Shown piece by piece: positions 19,866 to 27,303 of a stretch of DNA of 64,000 bases. This DNA comes from Campylobacter peloridis LMG 23910 (lineage in GTDB: Bacteria > Campylobacterota > Campylobacteria > Campylobacterales > Campylobacteraceae): assembly GCF_000816785.1 (NCBI RefSeq), contig NZ_CP007766.1, positions 372,001-436,000 on the forward strand, given 5' to 3'. A model generated the notes under the pieces. That model was not told where the DNA came from and searched no databases. It was given only the letters and a program-made list of their open reading frames with translations. Position numbers and translations under genes: made by a program. The stretch's first letter is position 1. Each line of letters starts with the position of its first letter.

Positions 19866-21563
19866 TTATAAAAAATCTTTGAAAAAAATCTTACTCCATT
19901 CTTTGAATTCATTGTTTCTTTTTATTATGCTATCTCTATTAAATAATAAATAATTTTCTTGATTTGCAAAAATAACATTGTATAGTAGTTTAGATTTTAA
20001 AAAATTTTCCTTTTTTTCAACTAAACTTTTGTCAGAATTTGCTGAGTTTAATTTTCTTTCTAAAGGAACTAAATTACCAAATGAATTTTTATATTTTTCA
20101 AAATCTTCTTCATCTTTAAATCCATAGTTTGTTAAGCTACCATTTTCTATTGTGTTTTTTGGTATTATATGCTCTTTTGTAAAAGAGTAAATTTTTTCTT
20201 CAATTAATTGCCATAGAGAATTTATATCTATGTTCTGTTGTTCTAAAAACATATAGTGATATGCACCCCATTCGTAATTATCTGATGATATATCTTCTAT
20301 AAAATCTTCTATATTGTTATGGCCTGTTCTTTTAATACAAGTTTTGCAATCTTTAATAATTCTTTCTTTAAAATCTTGTTTAGAATTTGTAACTTCTACT
20401 AATTTAAACGCTGTAGAATCATTTGTATTTCCTAAGGAATATAAACATATATGTGCTTGAGAGAATAATTTAAGACATTCATCATCGAGAATATTATTCA
20501 TTTTTAATCTAATTAATGCATTATAAAATAAAGGATTTATTCTTAAAATACATAATGTTTTAAAAGCTTCTGCATTTATTTCTGTAAGCTTCAAAATACT
20601 TAAAAAACTTTCAAAAAAATTAACTAAATCTAAAGAATATTCATCCAGCCATATTTTAAATTCATCATTCTTTTCTTTATTTTTTAAGAACGATTTTAAT
20701 TCAGTATAATGTGCTTCAACGCCATTTCTATAGTGTCCTATTTTACTTATTCCTAGTGCATGATAATTGAAAATTCTAGATTCTATTTCTTTTACAAATT
20801 GCACATCCCCAAAAGAATATACAGCTTTATGTTTTTCAATTTCTAAAGCAATTTTAAAAATTCTCCCAAATCTTTCATTTATTATATCATCTAGCTCTCC
20901 TAAGCAATATTTATTGGAGTATAAAATTAATAAAGCCTTTAATTTGTCAAGAATTGTCAATGAAACTCCCCTATCATTGACAGTTTGAAACATTCTTATA
21001 GCTTTACCAGAATTTCCTTCTTCAAGCCACATTAAAGACATTTTATCCAGAATATCTAACAATTTTCTAGCTCTATCGGGTTCTATGCTATTTATTTTGC
21101 TATAAATAGCCTTATATACTTCAAATAAATTTTTATGCCCTTTAGTTTTTATTTCTTTTTCAAGATTGTTATTTAGTTTTCCATTTCTAGCTTGCTCTAA
21201 AATTTTGTCAAAAAATTCTTTATTATCATCAATAACTTGCAATCTATAATTATCATTATTATCTAAAAATTTATTTAAATCTCTTTCTGGTCTAGAGGTT
21301 TTATAATTTAACGCATATCTTAGCATAAATAATGTTGTGCTTCTTTGTTGTCCATCTATAATATCATAAATATTTTTATCATTTTTATTTGGAGCAACAA
21401 CTATTGTTCCTAAAAAATGAGACATTTGATCATTTATAGCTTGTTCTGACTCCAATAAATCATCCCATAAATCTTCCAAATTTTTATCTGTCCAAGCGTA
21501 ATCTCTTTGATAATTTGGTATAGAAAAAACCTTATTGTTGAAAATATCTTCAATTTTTGCCAT
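19866..21563 (-). CDS. DUF262-DUF1524 protein (GmrSD/BrxU-type, probable restriction factor)
   Basis: A 565-residue protein. The N-terminal DUF262 domain is a ParB/Srx-like fold with NYQRDYAW (residues ~17-24) and the nucleotide-handling motif DGQQRSTT (70-77). The C-terminal DUF1524 domain is an HNH-type nuclease, with EHIIPKN (~464-470), FGNLVPLERKLNSANSDKS (~495-513) and a following Lys pair. This fused architecture is that of the GmrSD, BrxU and SspE families, which cut modified or foreign DNA in a nucleotide-dependent way. It has its own -10 box at 21590-21595 and terminator at 19831-19861. Length is at the short end for the fused type. Which DNA it would target cannot be read from sequence. 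Confidence 0.82.
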   Translation of the reverse strand: MAKIEDIFNNKVFSIPNYQRDYAWTDKNLEDLWDDLLESEQAINDQMSHFLGTIVVAPNKNDKNIYDIIDGQQRSTTLFMLRYALNYKTSRPERDLNKFLDNNDNYRLQVIDDNKEFFDKILEQARNGKLNNNLEKEIKTKGHKNLFEVYKAIYSKINSIEPDRARKLLDILDKMSLMWLEEGNSGKAIRMFQTVNDRGVSLTILDKLKALLILYSNKYCLGELDDIINERFGRIFKIALEIEKHKAVYSFGDVQFVKEIESRIFNYHALGISKIGHYRNGVEAHYTELKSFLKNKEKNDEFKIWLDEYSLDLVNFFESFLSILKLTEINAEAFKTLCILRINPLFYNALIRLKMNNILDDECLKLFSQAHICLYSLGNTNDSTAFKLVEVTNSKQDFKERIIKDCKTCIKRTGHNNIEDFIEDISSDNYEWGAYHYMFLEQQNIDINSLWQLIEEKIYSFTKEHIIPKNTIENGSLTNYGFKDEEDFEKYKNSFGNLVPLERKLNSANSDKSLVEKKENFLKSKLLYNVIFANQENYLLFNRDSIIKRNNEFKEWSKIFFKDFL

Positions 21564-21589
21564 TTTTACTCCTTTTAAAAAATTTATTT

Positions 21590-21595
21590 ATTATA
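21590..21595 (-). promoter_or_regulatory. Probable -10 box of the DUF262 gene
   Basis: TATAAT on the minus strand, 26 nt before the DUF262 start codon, with an AAAAGGAG ribosome site between. Unlike other promoters of the island it has no TAGAC-N7-GTCTA palindrome upstream. Confidence 0.5.
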
Positions 21596-21618
21596 GGTAA
21601 AATTTAATTTTTATTTGT

Positions 21619-21705
21619 TTAAAATAAAATTCCTGTTATTATTACTACTAATATAAGGATTATATCAAACAAATTATTTTTTATATAAGCGTAAATTCTT
21701 TTCAT
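21619..21705 (-). CDS. 28-residue membrane peptide overlapping the AAA ATPase stop
   Basis: A short frame whose ATG overlaps the AAA ATPase stop codon as ATGA (21702-21705), the arrangement used by translationally coupled genes. The product opens MKRIYAYIKNNLFD and continues with one hydrophobic run (IILILVVIITGILF) to the end. It is thus a positively charged head followed by a membrane span, without further domain. Nearby GGGG is at best a weak ribosome site, in keeping with reinitiation. It is too short for family assignment and could be chance in AT-rich DNA. The overlap is the main support. If real, it may be a membrane effector or anchor for the ATPase. Confidence 0.45.
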   Translation of the reverse strand: MKRIYAYIKNNLFDIILILVVIITGILF

Positions 21706-23624
21706 AAAAACCCCATGTTGATCTTTTCATCATCTGATTTGAGTTTTGATTCTTTTTCTAGTTTTTGCAAAAACTCATCAATATTTTTGATTTTAAAAAT
21801 TTTATTTTGTCTAAAAATTAGCGCAAAATCGCCCAAGCAAATGTTTTGAAGCCTTAAAAGCCTTTTTATAACTTGCGTTTTATCAAAGCTTAAATTTAAT
21901 TCTTTAGCAAAAAATTCAAAAGCCTTTAAAAGCTTTTCTTGCTTTAGCGCTTGAAATTCTATCTTTAAATCAAACCTTCTTATACTAGCTTTATCAAGGC
22001 TTTGCAAGTAGTTTGTAGAGGCTATGAAAATACCTTCAAAATTTTCCATTTGCATAAGCATTTCATTGACTAAGCTTTTTTCCCAGCCTTTATTTGCCCC
22101 ATCTCTATCATAAATCAAAGCATCGATTTCATCAAGCTGTAAGATGGCGTTGTTTTTGGAAGCTTTTTTGAAAATGTTTGCGATATTTTTTTCGTTATTG
22201 CCCACATAAGGATCTAAAATATCACTAAGCTTGTATGAGTGCAAAGTTTTGTTTAAAACATTGGCTAATTCTTTTCCAAACTCGCTTTTTCCACTACCTG
22301 CTATGCCATAGCTTAAAATTCTCAAACTTGAATTTTCATCGATATTGTTTATTAGCTCTTGTAAATTTAAATCACATTCTATCAAGCTTAAATCATATTT
22401 TTTGTCTTTTTTTGGTATTGAAATGGTGCGAAGTGATCTTGCTTTTAAATTTTCATTAATCAATCTTACAAATACTTCTTGGCTTTTGTTTTTAAATATT
22501 TTGGCATTTTTAGCACATTTTAAAATAACCCCTTGAGAAAGCTCAGGGTGAGAAGCTATGCTTTCTATGATTGTTTCATCTATTTTTACCCTTTTTTTGT
22601 CTAGTAAATTTTTTATATTTTGAATTTTCTTTTCTTTGGGCATACATTCAAGCTCTAAAATCATATCAAAACGCCTCAAATACGCCTCATCCATATCCTT
22701 AGAATTTGATAAAAACACACATATACCATTTTCTTCATCTAAAATTTTATTAATTCTTATTTTTTCTTTTAAAGAATCATAACAAAAGCTATCCTCGCAC
22801 TCATCAAAGACTATCATTTGCTTTTTTGGGTTGATTATTTTTTTAAGTGCGTAAAAATTTGAAATTCTGCTTGATTTTTTATCATTTGCACACTCTTTAA
22901 CACACAATGCTTCTTTATCAAGCTCTTTGGCTATGAGTGCGCTAAGTTCGTTTTTACCTACACCTGCTTTTCCATATATAAAAATATTGCCTTTTTGGCA
23001 TTTTTTTAAAAAAGTAATGATGGTGCTTAATTCTTCTTGTATATAGTCAAAATCACTCAAATTTAGTCTAGTTTTAGGTAAAAAATACGAAAACTCGCCC
23101 ATAAGCGTAGTCTTGCTGATATCTTGTGTGAAAATATTTTCAAAATTTTTTACATCTATGCCAAAGGCATCGCTATCATAATAGCACAAAGCATCTAGTT
23201 TAAAAAGCATAGAATCATCACTTAAAGCTTTGTTGATGTCTTTTAGATTGTGATTAAAAATTTTTTCTATTATTTTTCTGCCTAAAGCCCCGCTATATCC
23301 TTGATGTAAGGCAAAGCGACCTTTATTGGCGTAGTAAAAAAAGGCAAATACATCACATTCTGCTTGGGTAAAATTCAAGTATTTTTTAAGATAGCTTAGA
23401 TTTTTCTTTAAGAAGCTAGGGTAGATAAATTTAGAGTATTGTTTATAGATAAAACTGGGGATTTTACTATTTTTTTCTAGTATTTCTTCAAATTCGTTGT
23501 AAAAATCTTTTTTGATTTGCTTGCTATTAGAAAACATTTGTGCGTGCAATGAAATAACTTTTACATTATGTGAGTAATAATCTAAATCTGCAATGTGGGT
23601 AAGAGTAGAAGTATTTGTTTGCAT
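21702..23624 (-). CDS. Tandem AAA-domain ATPase of unknown role
   Basis: A 640-residue protein with an N-terminal helical region of about 200 residues and two AAA modules. Module 1 has Walker A GKAGVGKN (218-225; Asn replaces the usual Ser/Thr), Walker B IVFDECED (271-278) and an arginine-finger-like LRRFD (~316-320). Module 2 has GIAGSGKS (440-447), LQLDEID (495-501) and IRRFD (~548-552), close to the Cdc48/FtsH type. No protease or nuclease motif is present. The ATG has AAAGG at good spacing and a -10 box 32 nt upstream with the island palindrome. It probably remodels a protein complex or nucleoprotein. I do not recognise an exact family. Confidence 0.72.
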   Translation of the reverse strand: MQTNTSTLTHIADLDYYSHNVKVISLHAQMFSNSKQIKKDFYNEFEEILEKNSKIPSFIYKQYSKFIYPSFLKKNLSYLKKYLNFTQAECDVFAFFYYANKGRFALHQGYSGALGRKIIEKIFNHNLKDINKALSDDSMLFKLDALCYYDSDAFGIDVKNFENIFTQDISKTTLMGEFSYFLPKTRLNLSDFDYIQEELSTIITFLKKCQKGNIFIYGKAGVGKNELSALIAKELDKEALCVKECANDKKSSRISNFYALKKIINPKKQMIVFDECEDSFCYDSLKEKIRINKILDEENGICVFLSNSKDMDEAYLRRFDMILELECMPKEKKIQNIKNLLDKKRVKIDETIIESIASHPELSQGVILKCAKNAKIFKNKSQEVFVRLINENLKARSLRTISIPKKDKKYDLSLIECDLNLQELINNIDENSSLRILSYGIAGSGKSEFGKELANVLNKTLHSYKLSDILDPYVGNNEKNIANIFKKASKNNAILQLDEIDALIYDRDGANKGWEKSLVNEMLMQMENFEGIFIASTNYLQSLDKASIRRFDLKIEFQALKQEKLLKAFEFFAKELNLSFDKTQVIKRLLRLQNICLGDFALIFRQNKIFKIKNIDEFLQKLEKESKLKSDDEKINMGFL

Positions 23625-23655
23625 TATAAACCTTTAAACTAAGATGTATAATGCA

Positions 23656-23694
23656 ATTATAAACAAAATAACTAGACTTTGATTGTCTAGTTAT
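23656..23694 (-). promoter_or_regulatory. AAA ATPase promoter with palindrome TAGAC-N7-GTCTA
   Basis: On the minus strand a perfect palindrome with 10-bp arms (ATAACTAGAC / GTCTAGTTAT, 23694-23668, 7-nt spacer) is followed after 11 nt from its core by TATAATTGC (-10 at 23661-23656). The ATG is 32 nt on from the -10. The element starts 6 nt after the HNH stop and is followed by TTTTGTTT, so it could also terminate the upstream transcript. The same core and spacing recur at 25722-25772. Confidence 0.65.
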
Positions 23695-23699
23695 GAAAA

Positions 23700-24356
23700 T
23701 TATTTGGGTTTTATGTTTTTTAACAAGTCTTTATAGAAATTTTCAATGGGGGTTTTGAAATATTTCTTAAAATTTTCAGCACTTATCATATCACTTTTTG
23801 CATTATTGCAAATACAGCAGGCTAGAACACAATTTTCTTCATTATAACCTTTATCTGGATCTAGCCTTTCAATTTGTAATGAGCCGCTAAAAGATGGTTT
23901 TTTGGAAGTTATAAGTTTTTTTTCAAATAGATCTTCTAAATTTTTTTCATCGATACCGCAATAATAACATTGTAGGTTGCTTTTATTTTCGATTTTCAAA
24001 TACGCTTTTTCATACCACATAGCAAATTTTTTCATATCTTCAAATTTTTCTTCAACCATTTTATCGATTGCACTAAATTTTTCATTTTCATCTTTCCATT
24101 TTTTGTTGATTCTATACTTCTTTCTTACCACTTCATAATGATTTTTTAAATTTGCCACATAGTTTTTATTTTTTGATTTTGGTTCTAATTCTTCTCTTAC
24201 TATTTCTTCAATGTTAAGATTGTATGATTTTGCTTTGATTAGTTTTTTTGTGATTTCCTTACTCCCAAAAACACCTTTTAAATAAAGTTTTAGAAATTTC
24301 TTTTTAATATCATCATTTAATTGATTGATGAATTCAACTCTTTCTTGATTTTCCAT
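23700..24356 (-). CDS. HNH-endonuclease-like protein
   Basis: A 218-residue protein with a charged helical N-terminal part (~1-120) and a C-terminal zinc-ribbon HNH-like domain. The visible elements are CYYCG (Cys130, Cys133), QIERLDPDKGYNEENC (161-176) and CCICNNAKSD (Cys180/181, Cys183). This matches HNH proteins in which the core reads xIDRxDxxxGY...NxxxxCxxCNxxK. Here Glu-Arg stands where Asp-Arg or Asp-His is usual, so activity is uncertain. The start has AAGGAGAA and lies 24 nt after the deiminase-family gene, so it is the third gene of that operon. It probably cleaves or nicks nucleic acid. Confidence 0.7.
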   Translation of the reverse strand: MENQERVEFINQLNDDIKKKFLKLYLKGVFGSKEITKKLIKAKSYNLNIEEIVREELEPKSKNKNYVANLKNHYEVVRKKYRINKKWKDENEKFSAIDKMVEEKFEDMKKFAMWYEKAYLKIENKSNLQCYYCGIDEKNLEDLFEKKLITSKKPSFSGSLQIERLDPDKGYNEENCVLACCICNNAKSDMISAENFKKYFKTPIENFYKDLLKNIKPK

Positions 24357-24380
24357 TTTTTCTCCTTTAAATAAATTTAA

Positions 24381-25148
24381 TCATTGCAAAATATTAGCAC
24401 AAATGCAATGCAAAGCTCCACCTTTTTTGATGATAGGTTTTAGATATATACCTATGATTTTCTTATCTTTATAGATATTTTGTAAAAAGCTTAAAACACT
24501 CTCATCCTCTTCTATGCCATAAGTTGGCACAAAAATCACCTTATCAAATTCTAAGAAATTCAAATACCCGCCCCATTTGTATTTTTGCATAAATTCTTTA
24601 GAATAGTTCATTTTTGTAATTTTAAAATCCTTTAAAGCAACGTTTAATTTCTCAAAAAACTGCGTATTTTCTAAGGAAAAATCATTGATTAACACATGAT
24701 CTTTACTTATAAATCTTACCATGCTATCACTATGTGCAAATCTATCATAAGCTAATCTTGGTAAAAAGATTATGTGGTTTAAATTTAGGGTTTGTTTTAA
24801 AGTTTGTATGATGTTTTCTTTACTAAGCGTTGGGTTTTGGCTAAAAATTTTCTCACACATAAAAGCCTTATCTTGCATTCTTATAAAATTACCCCCATCA
24901 AGCACCAAATTTAAGTGATTTTTTAAAGGTTTTATAGTGGTTTTTAAATGCGGATATTTTTTAAGATAATCAGGATCATAAATATAACTTGTCGCAGTAT
25001 TTTCATACACCAAAGGCATAAAATCTCTTAGCCATATATCATTGCTTGGTATTTCTTTAAAGCCGATGTTAAATTCAGCAAAATTACTAACAAGATTTTG
25101 ATAAATCTTTTTGTGTTGAGATTTTAAGAGTTTAGAAAGTGCTATCAC
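24381..25148 (-). CDS. Compact agmatine/peptidylarginine deiminase-family enzyme
   Basis: A 255-residue protein of the guanidino-group-modifying (PAD_porph, agmatine deiminase) superfamily. Key residues are present: NDIWLRDFMP (Asp37, Arg40, Asp41), LDGGNF (~83-88), HSDSMVRF (His139, Asp141) and a C-terminal GGALHCICAN with catalytic Cys248. Ordinary agmatine deiminases are about 330-370 residues, so this form lacks roughly a quarter of the usual length, apparently in loops. It should therefore be able to attack a guanidinium group, but the substrate is unknown: agmatine, protein arginine or another compound. It overlaps the preceding unknown gene by 17 nt and precedes an HNH gene, a setting unlike polyamine metabolism. 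Confidence 0.75.
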   Translation of the reverse strand: MIALSKLLKSQHKKIYQNLVSNFAEFNIGFKEIPSNDIWLRDFMPLVYENTATSYIYDPDYLKKYPHLKTTIKPLKNHLNLVLDGGNFIRMQDKAFMCEKIFSQNPTLSKENIIQTLKQTLNLNHIIFLPRLAYDRFAHSDSMVRFISKDHVLINDFSLENTQFFEKLNVALKDFKITKMNYSKEFMQKYKWGGYLNFLEFDKVIFVPTYGIEEDESVLSFLQNIYKDKKIIGIYLKPIIKKGGALHCICANILQ

Positions 25149-25692
25149 CGCATTCTCCTTGCATGCTTAAAACTAATAACTCATCATCATAAATAATATC
25201 ATATTGTAAGATATCTCCCCAAAGTTTTAATTTGCCTTGTGAATTTTTATAATGCTTTATAGCAAGTTCTTTGAGTTTTTGCATGATTTGCGTTTTATTA
25301 AGATAGAGCATATCATTGCTGATAGGAAATTTAAGCACGCGTAAATGAGATAAAAACATCAAAGTATGCAAAGGCTCGCTTTTGCGTTTAAAATTTGTTT
25401 TTATGATGGCTTTTGCTTCTTGTAATTTTGTATATTTATCTTTTAATAAAACACTTTGTTCTAAAATGGAGTTTAAAATCTTTTTATCAAGGATAAATTC
25501 AAATTTTTTTACAAATTCCAAAGAAGAATTTACCATATCATAATGCCCTTTTAAAAGCCATTCTTCTATACTTTGGCATTTTAAAAATAAAGCCTTTGTG
25601 TGTTGGAATTTGTTGATGTTGTTATAAGAAAAGTATCTTGCAAGAGAAGTATCATCTGTATGATTTAGTATATGTTGCATGGTTTTAAACAT
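25132..25692 (-). CDS. Unknown 186-residue protein, first gene of the deiminase-HNH operon
   Basis: I do not recognise this protein. It is soluble, rich in Lys, Leu and Ile and appears mostly helical. It has HILNHTDDTSLARYFSY near the N-terminus and a C-terminal beta-like stretch (KLKLWGDILQYDIIYDDELLVLSMQ) ending in GECGDSTF. There is no signal peptide, membrane segment or nucleotide-binding motif. The ATG at 25692 has AAAGGA 7 nt upstream and a -10 TATGAT at 25727-25722, giving a short leader of about 23 nt. Its end overlaps the deiminase-family gene by 17 nt, implying coupled synthesis and probably a physical partnership. Confidence 0.7.
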   Translation of the reverse strand: MFKTMQHILNHTDDTSLARYFSYNNINKFQHTKALFLKCQSIEEWLLKGHYDMVNSSLEFVKKFEFILDKKILNSILEQSVLLKDKYTKLQEAKAIIKTNFKRKSEPLHTLMFLSHLRVLKFPISNDMLYLNKTQIMQKLKELAIKHYKNSQGKLKLWGDILQYDIIYDDELLVLSMQGECGDSTF

Positions 25693-25721
25693 TTTAAATC
25701 CTTTATGATTAAATTTTTAAA

Positions 25722-25772
25722 ATCATAACTTAAAAATATAGACATTCTTAGTCTATATTATGATGGTATAAT
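25722..25772. promoter_or_regulatory. Divergent promoter pair around one palindrome TAGAC-N7-GTCTA
   Basis: A perfect 9-bp-arm palindrome (AATATAGAC / GTCTATATT, 25735-25759) sits between divergent genes. To the right, TATAATTGC (-10 at 25767-25772) serves the PD-(D/E)XK gene. To the left on the minus strand, TATGAT (25727-25722) serves the 186-residue gene. Both -10 boxes lie exactly 11 nt from the TAGAC-N7-GTCTA core, so the site covers the -35 region of both promoters, as an operator or activator site would. Confidence 0.7.
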
Positions 25773-25802
25773 TGCGAGAAATTGTTTAAGGGGGTGTTTT
25801 AA

Positions 25803-27281
25803 ATGAAAGAATTTGTAAAAGAATTATTAGAAAAAGAAAAAGAATTTCAAAAAAATGCACAAGAAGGTATGAGTGATATAAATATCTTTGAAGCTTTAGG
25901 CGTTGAATATAAAGAAAATTATCATTCTAAATTTATAGCTTATTTGATAAATCCAAATGCTGATCATTATCAAGAGATTTTTGCAAAAGAATTTTTAGAC
26001 AAACTTGGAGAAAGTGTTAAAATAGACAATTTTAATACTTTGCAAGTTCAAGATATAGAAAATGTAGAAATAGAAGCTTGTATAAAAGACAATAGAAGGG
26101 TTGATATACTTATAAGTTTAAAAGATGAAAGATACATCATCATAGAAAATAAACTTTATGCAAAAGATCAAAAAAATCAATTAAAAGATTATATAAATCA
26201 TATAAGAAAAAAAATAAAAAACACAGATGATATTTATAAAAATATACTTACTATTTATTTACATATGGATGAAGAAGCAGAGCCTAGCCAAATGAGTTTA
26301 GGCACAAGATATGGATTTAAATTAAAAAATAATTTTGTGCTTGATAGCAATGATAACAAAATGAGCCATTATTTTAAAATGGATTATAAATGGATAAAAA
26401 AATGGATTGATAAATGTATAAATACATGTAAAAATAAAATTGAAAAAAATGAAATTAAAGAAAGGTTTAAAAATGATATGCAAAATATTATTTTTTCTTT
26501 AAATCAATATAAAACTCTTTTAACTTGGTATGTATCAACAGATGATTATGTGGCTAAAGATTATGTTTTGGAATTTTTAAAATCAAGTAAAGAAAATTTA
26601 GAAAAAACTATGATTTTGTATAGACACAATAAAAATAAAAAAGATTTTAATGATTTAAGCGATGATGAATATAAAAAAGCAAAAGAAATAGTAAAAGATA
26701 AATGGGGTGAAATTTGTGAAGAATTAATGATTGAATTTATGGACAAGCTTGAAAAGAAATTCGAAAACAAAAAAATAGGAAAAAATATTTTACTTATAGA
26801 AAAAGATTATGAAAAAATAAATTCAAATAAGAGCTTCTTTACTATTTATCCTGAAAAGGATATAAATAATTATATAATGCCAACATTTAATTTGTATTTT
26901 GCTAATAAAAATTATAAAAATTTGCGTATAGATTTTTGCATTACTTATTATTATGATAATGATGAAGAATGTACAAAATATGACGAAAAAATTCAAAAGT
27001 TTAAAGAAGAGTTGAAAGAAATAAAGAAAAAAGAATTAAATAAAAAAGGTTTAAATATTTTAGATGCTAGCATATATAAAAAAATAATTTTAGATGAAAA
27101 ATATCAAGATAAAAACTATGAATTTATTTATTATATGGTTGACTATGATAAAATCGCTAAAGTTAGTGAATTTAAAACTATAGAAGATTATATTTATAAT
27201 GAGATAAAAAATTTTATAGAAAATGACACGATTAAAAAAGCTTTAAATAAAGCCGAAGAAATCTTAAAACCAAGCAAATAA
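25803..27281 (+). CDS. PD-(D/E)XK superfamily nuclease-like protein
   Basis: A 492-residue protein. The N-terminal part has NIFEALGVEYKENYHSKFIA with a Leu-Ile-Asn-Pro segment following, then RRVDILISL (Asp101), YIIIENKLYA (Glu115, Lys117) and DQKNQLKDY. These are the order and spacing of PDDEXK_4-type nuclease domains often found in phage-defence loci. The rest is Lys/Glu-rich, mostly helical, without recognised motifs. It is the only plus-strand gene in the island. Its start has AAGGGGG and a -10 at 25767. Codon use is strongly A/T-biased even for this genome. Nuclease activity is probable from the complete D-ExK core; the substrate is unknown. Confidence 0.78.
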   Translation: MKEFVKELLEKEKEFQKNAQEGMSDINIFEALGVEYKENYHSKFIAYLINPNADHYQEIFAKEFLDKLGESVKIDNFNTLQVQDIENVEIEACIKDNRRVDILISLKDERYIIIENKLYAKDQKNQLKDYINHIRKKIKNTDDIYKNILTIYLHMDEEAEPSQMSLGTRYGFKLKNNFVLDSNDNKMSHYFKMDYKWIKKWIDKCINTCKNKIEKNEIKERFKNDMQNIIFSLNQYKTLLTWYVSTDDYVAKDYVLEFLKSSKENLEKTMILYRHNKNKKDFNDLSDDEYKKAKEIVKDKWGEICEELMIEFMDKLEKKFENKKIGKNILLIEKDYEKINSNKSFFTIYPEKDINNYIMPTFNLYFANKNYKNLRIDFCITYYYDNDEECTKYDEKIQKFKEELKEIKKKELNKKGLNILDASIYKKIILDEKYQDKNYEFIYYMVDYDKIAKVSEFKTIEDYIYNEIKNFIENDTIKKALNKAEEILKPSK

Positions 27282-27303
27282 GCAATCATATGCTTATTTG
27301 CTT
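27272..27303. terminator. Bidirectional terminator between the PD-(D/E)XK and WYL genes
   Basis: A perfect 13-bp inverted repeat (AAGCAAATAAGCA / TGCTTATTTGCTT) with a 6-nt loop overlaps the stop codons of both convergent genes. Each arm encodes the last residues of one gene. Confidence 0.7.

Noticed and set aside
24381-25148. Annotation as agmatine deiminase of the polyamine pathway
   Set aside because: The catalytic residues fit the superfamily, but the protein is about a quarter shorter than usual, sits in an operon with an HNH gene and no polyamine genes are near, so the substrate is left open.
25785-25800. G run before the PD-(D/E)XK start as a phase-variable tract
   Set aside because: The run is only five G residues and serves as a ribosome site; Campylobacter phase-variable tracts are normally eight or more. 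No such long G or C tract was seen elsewhere in the window.
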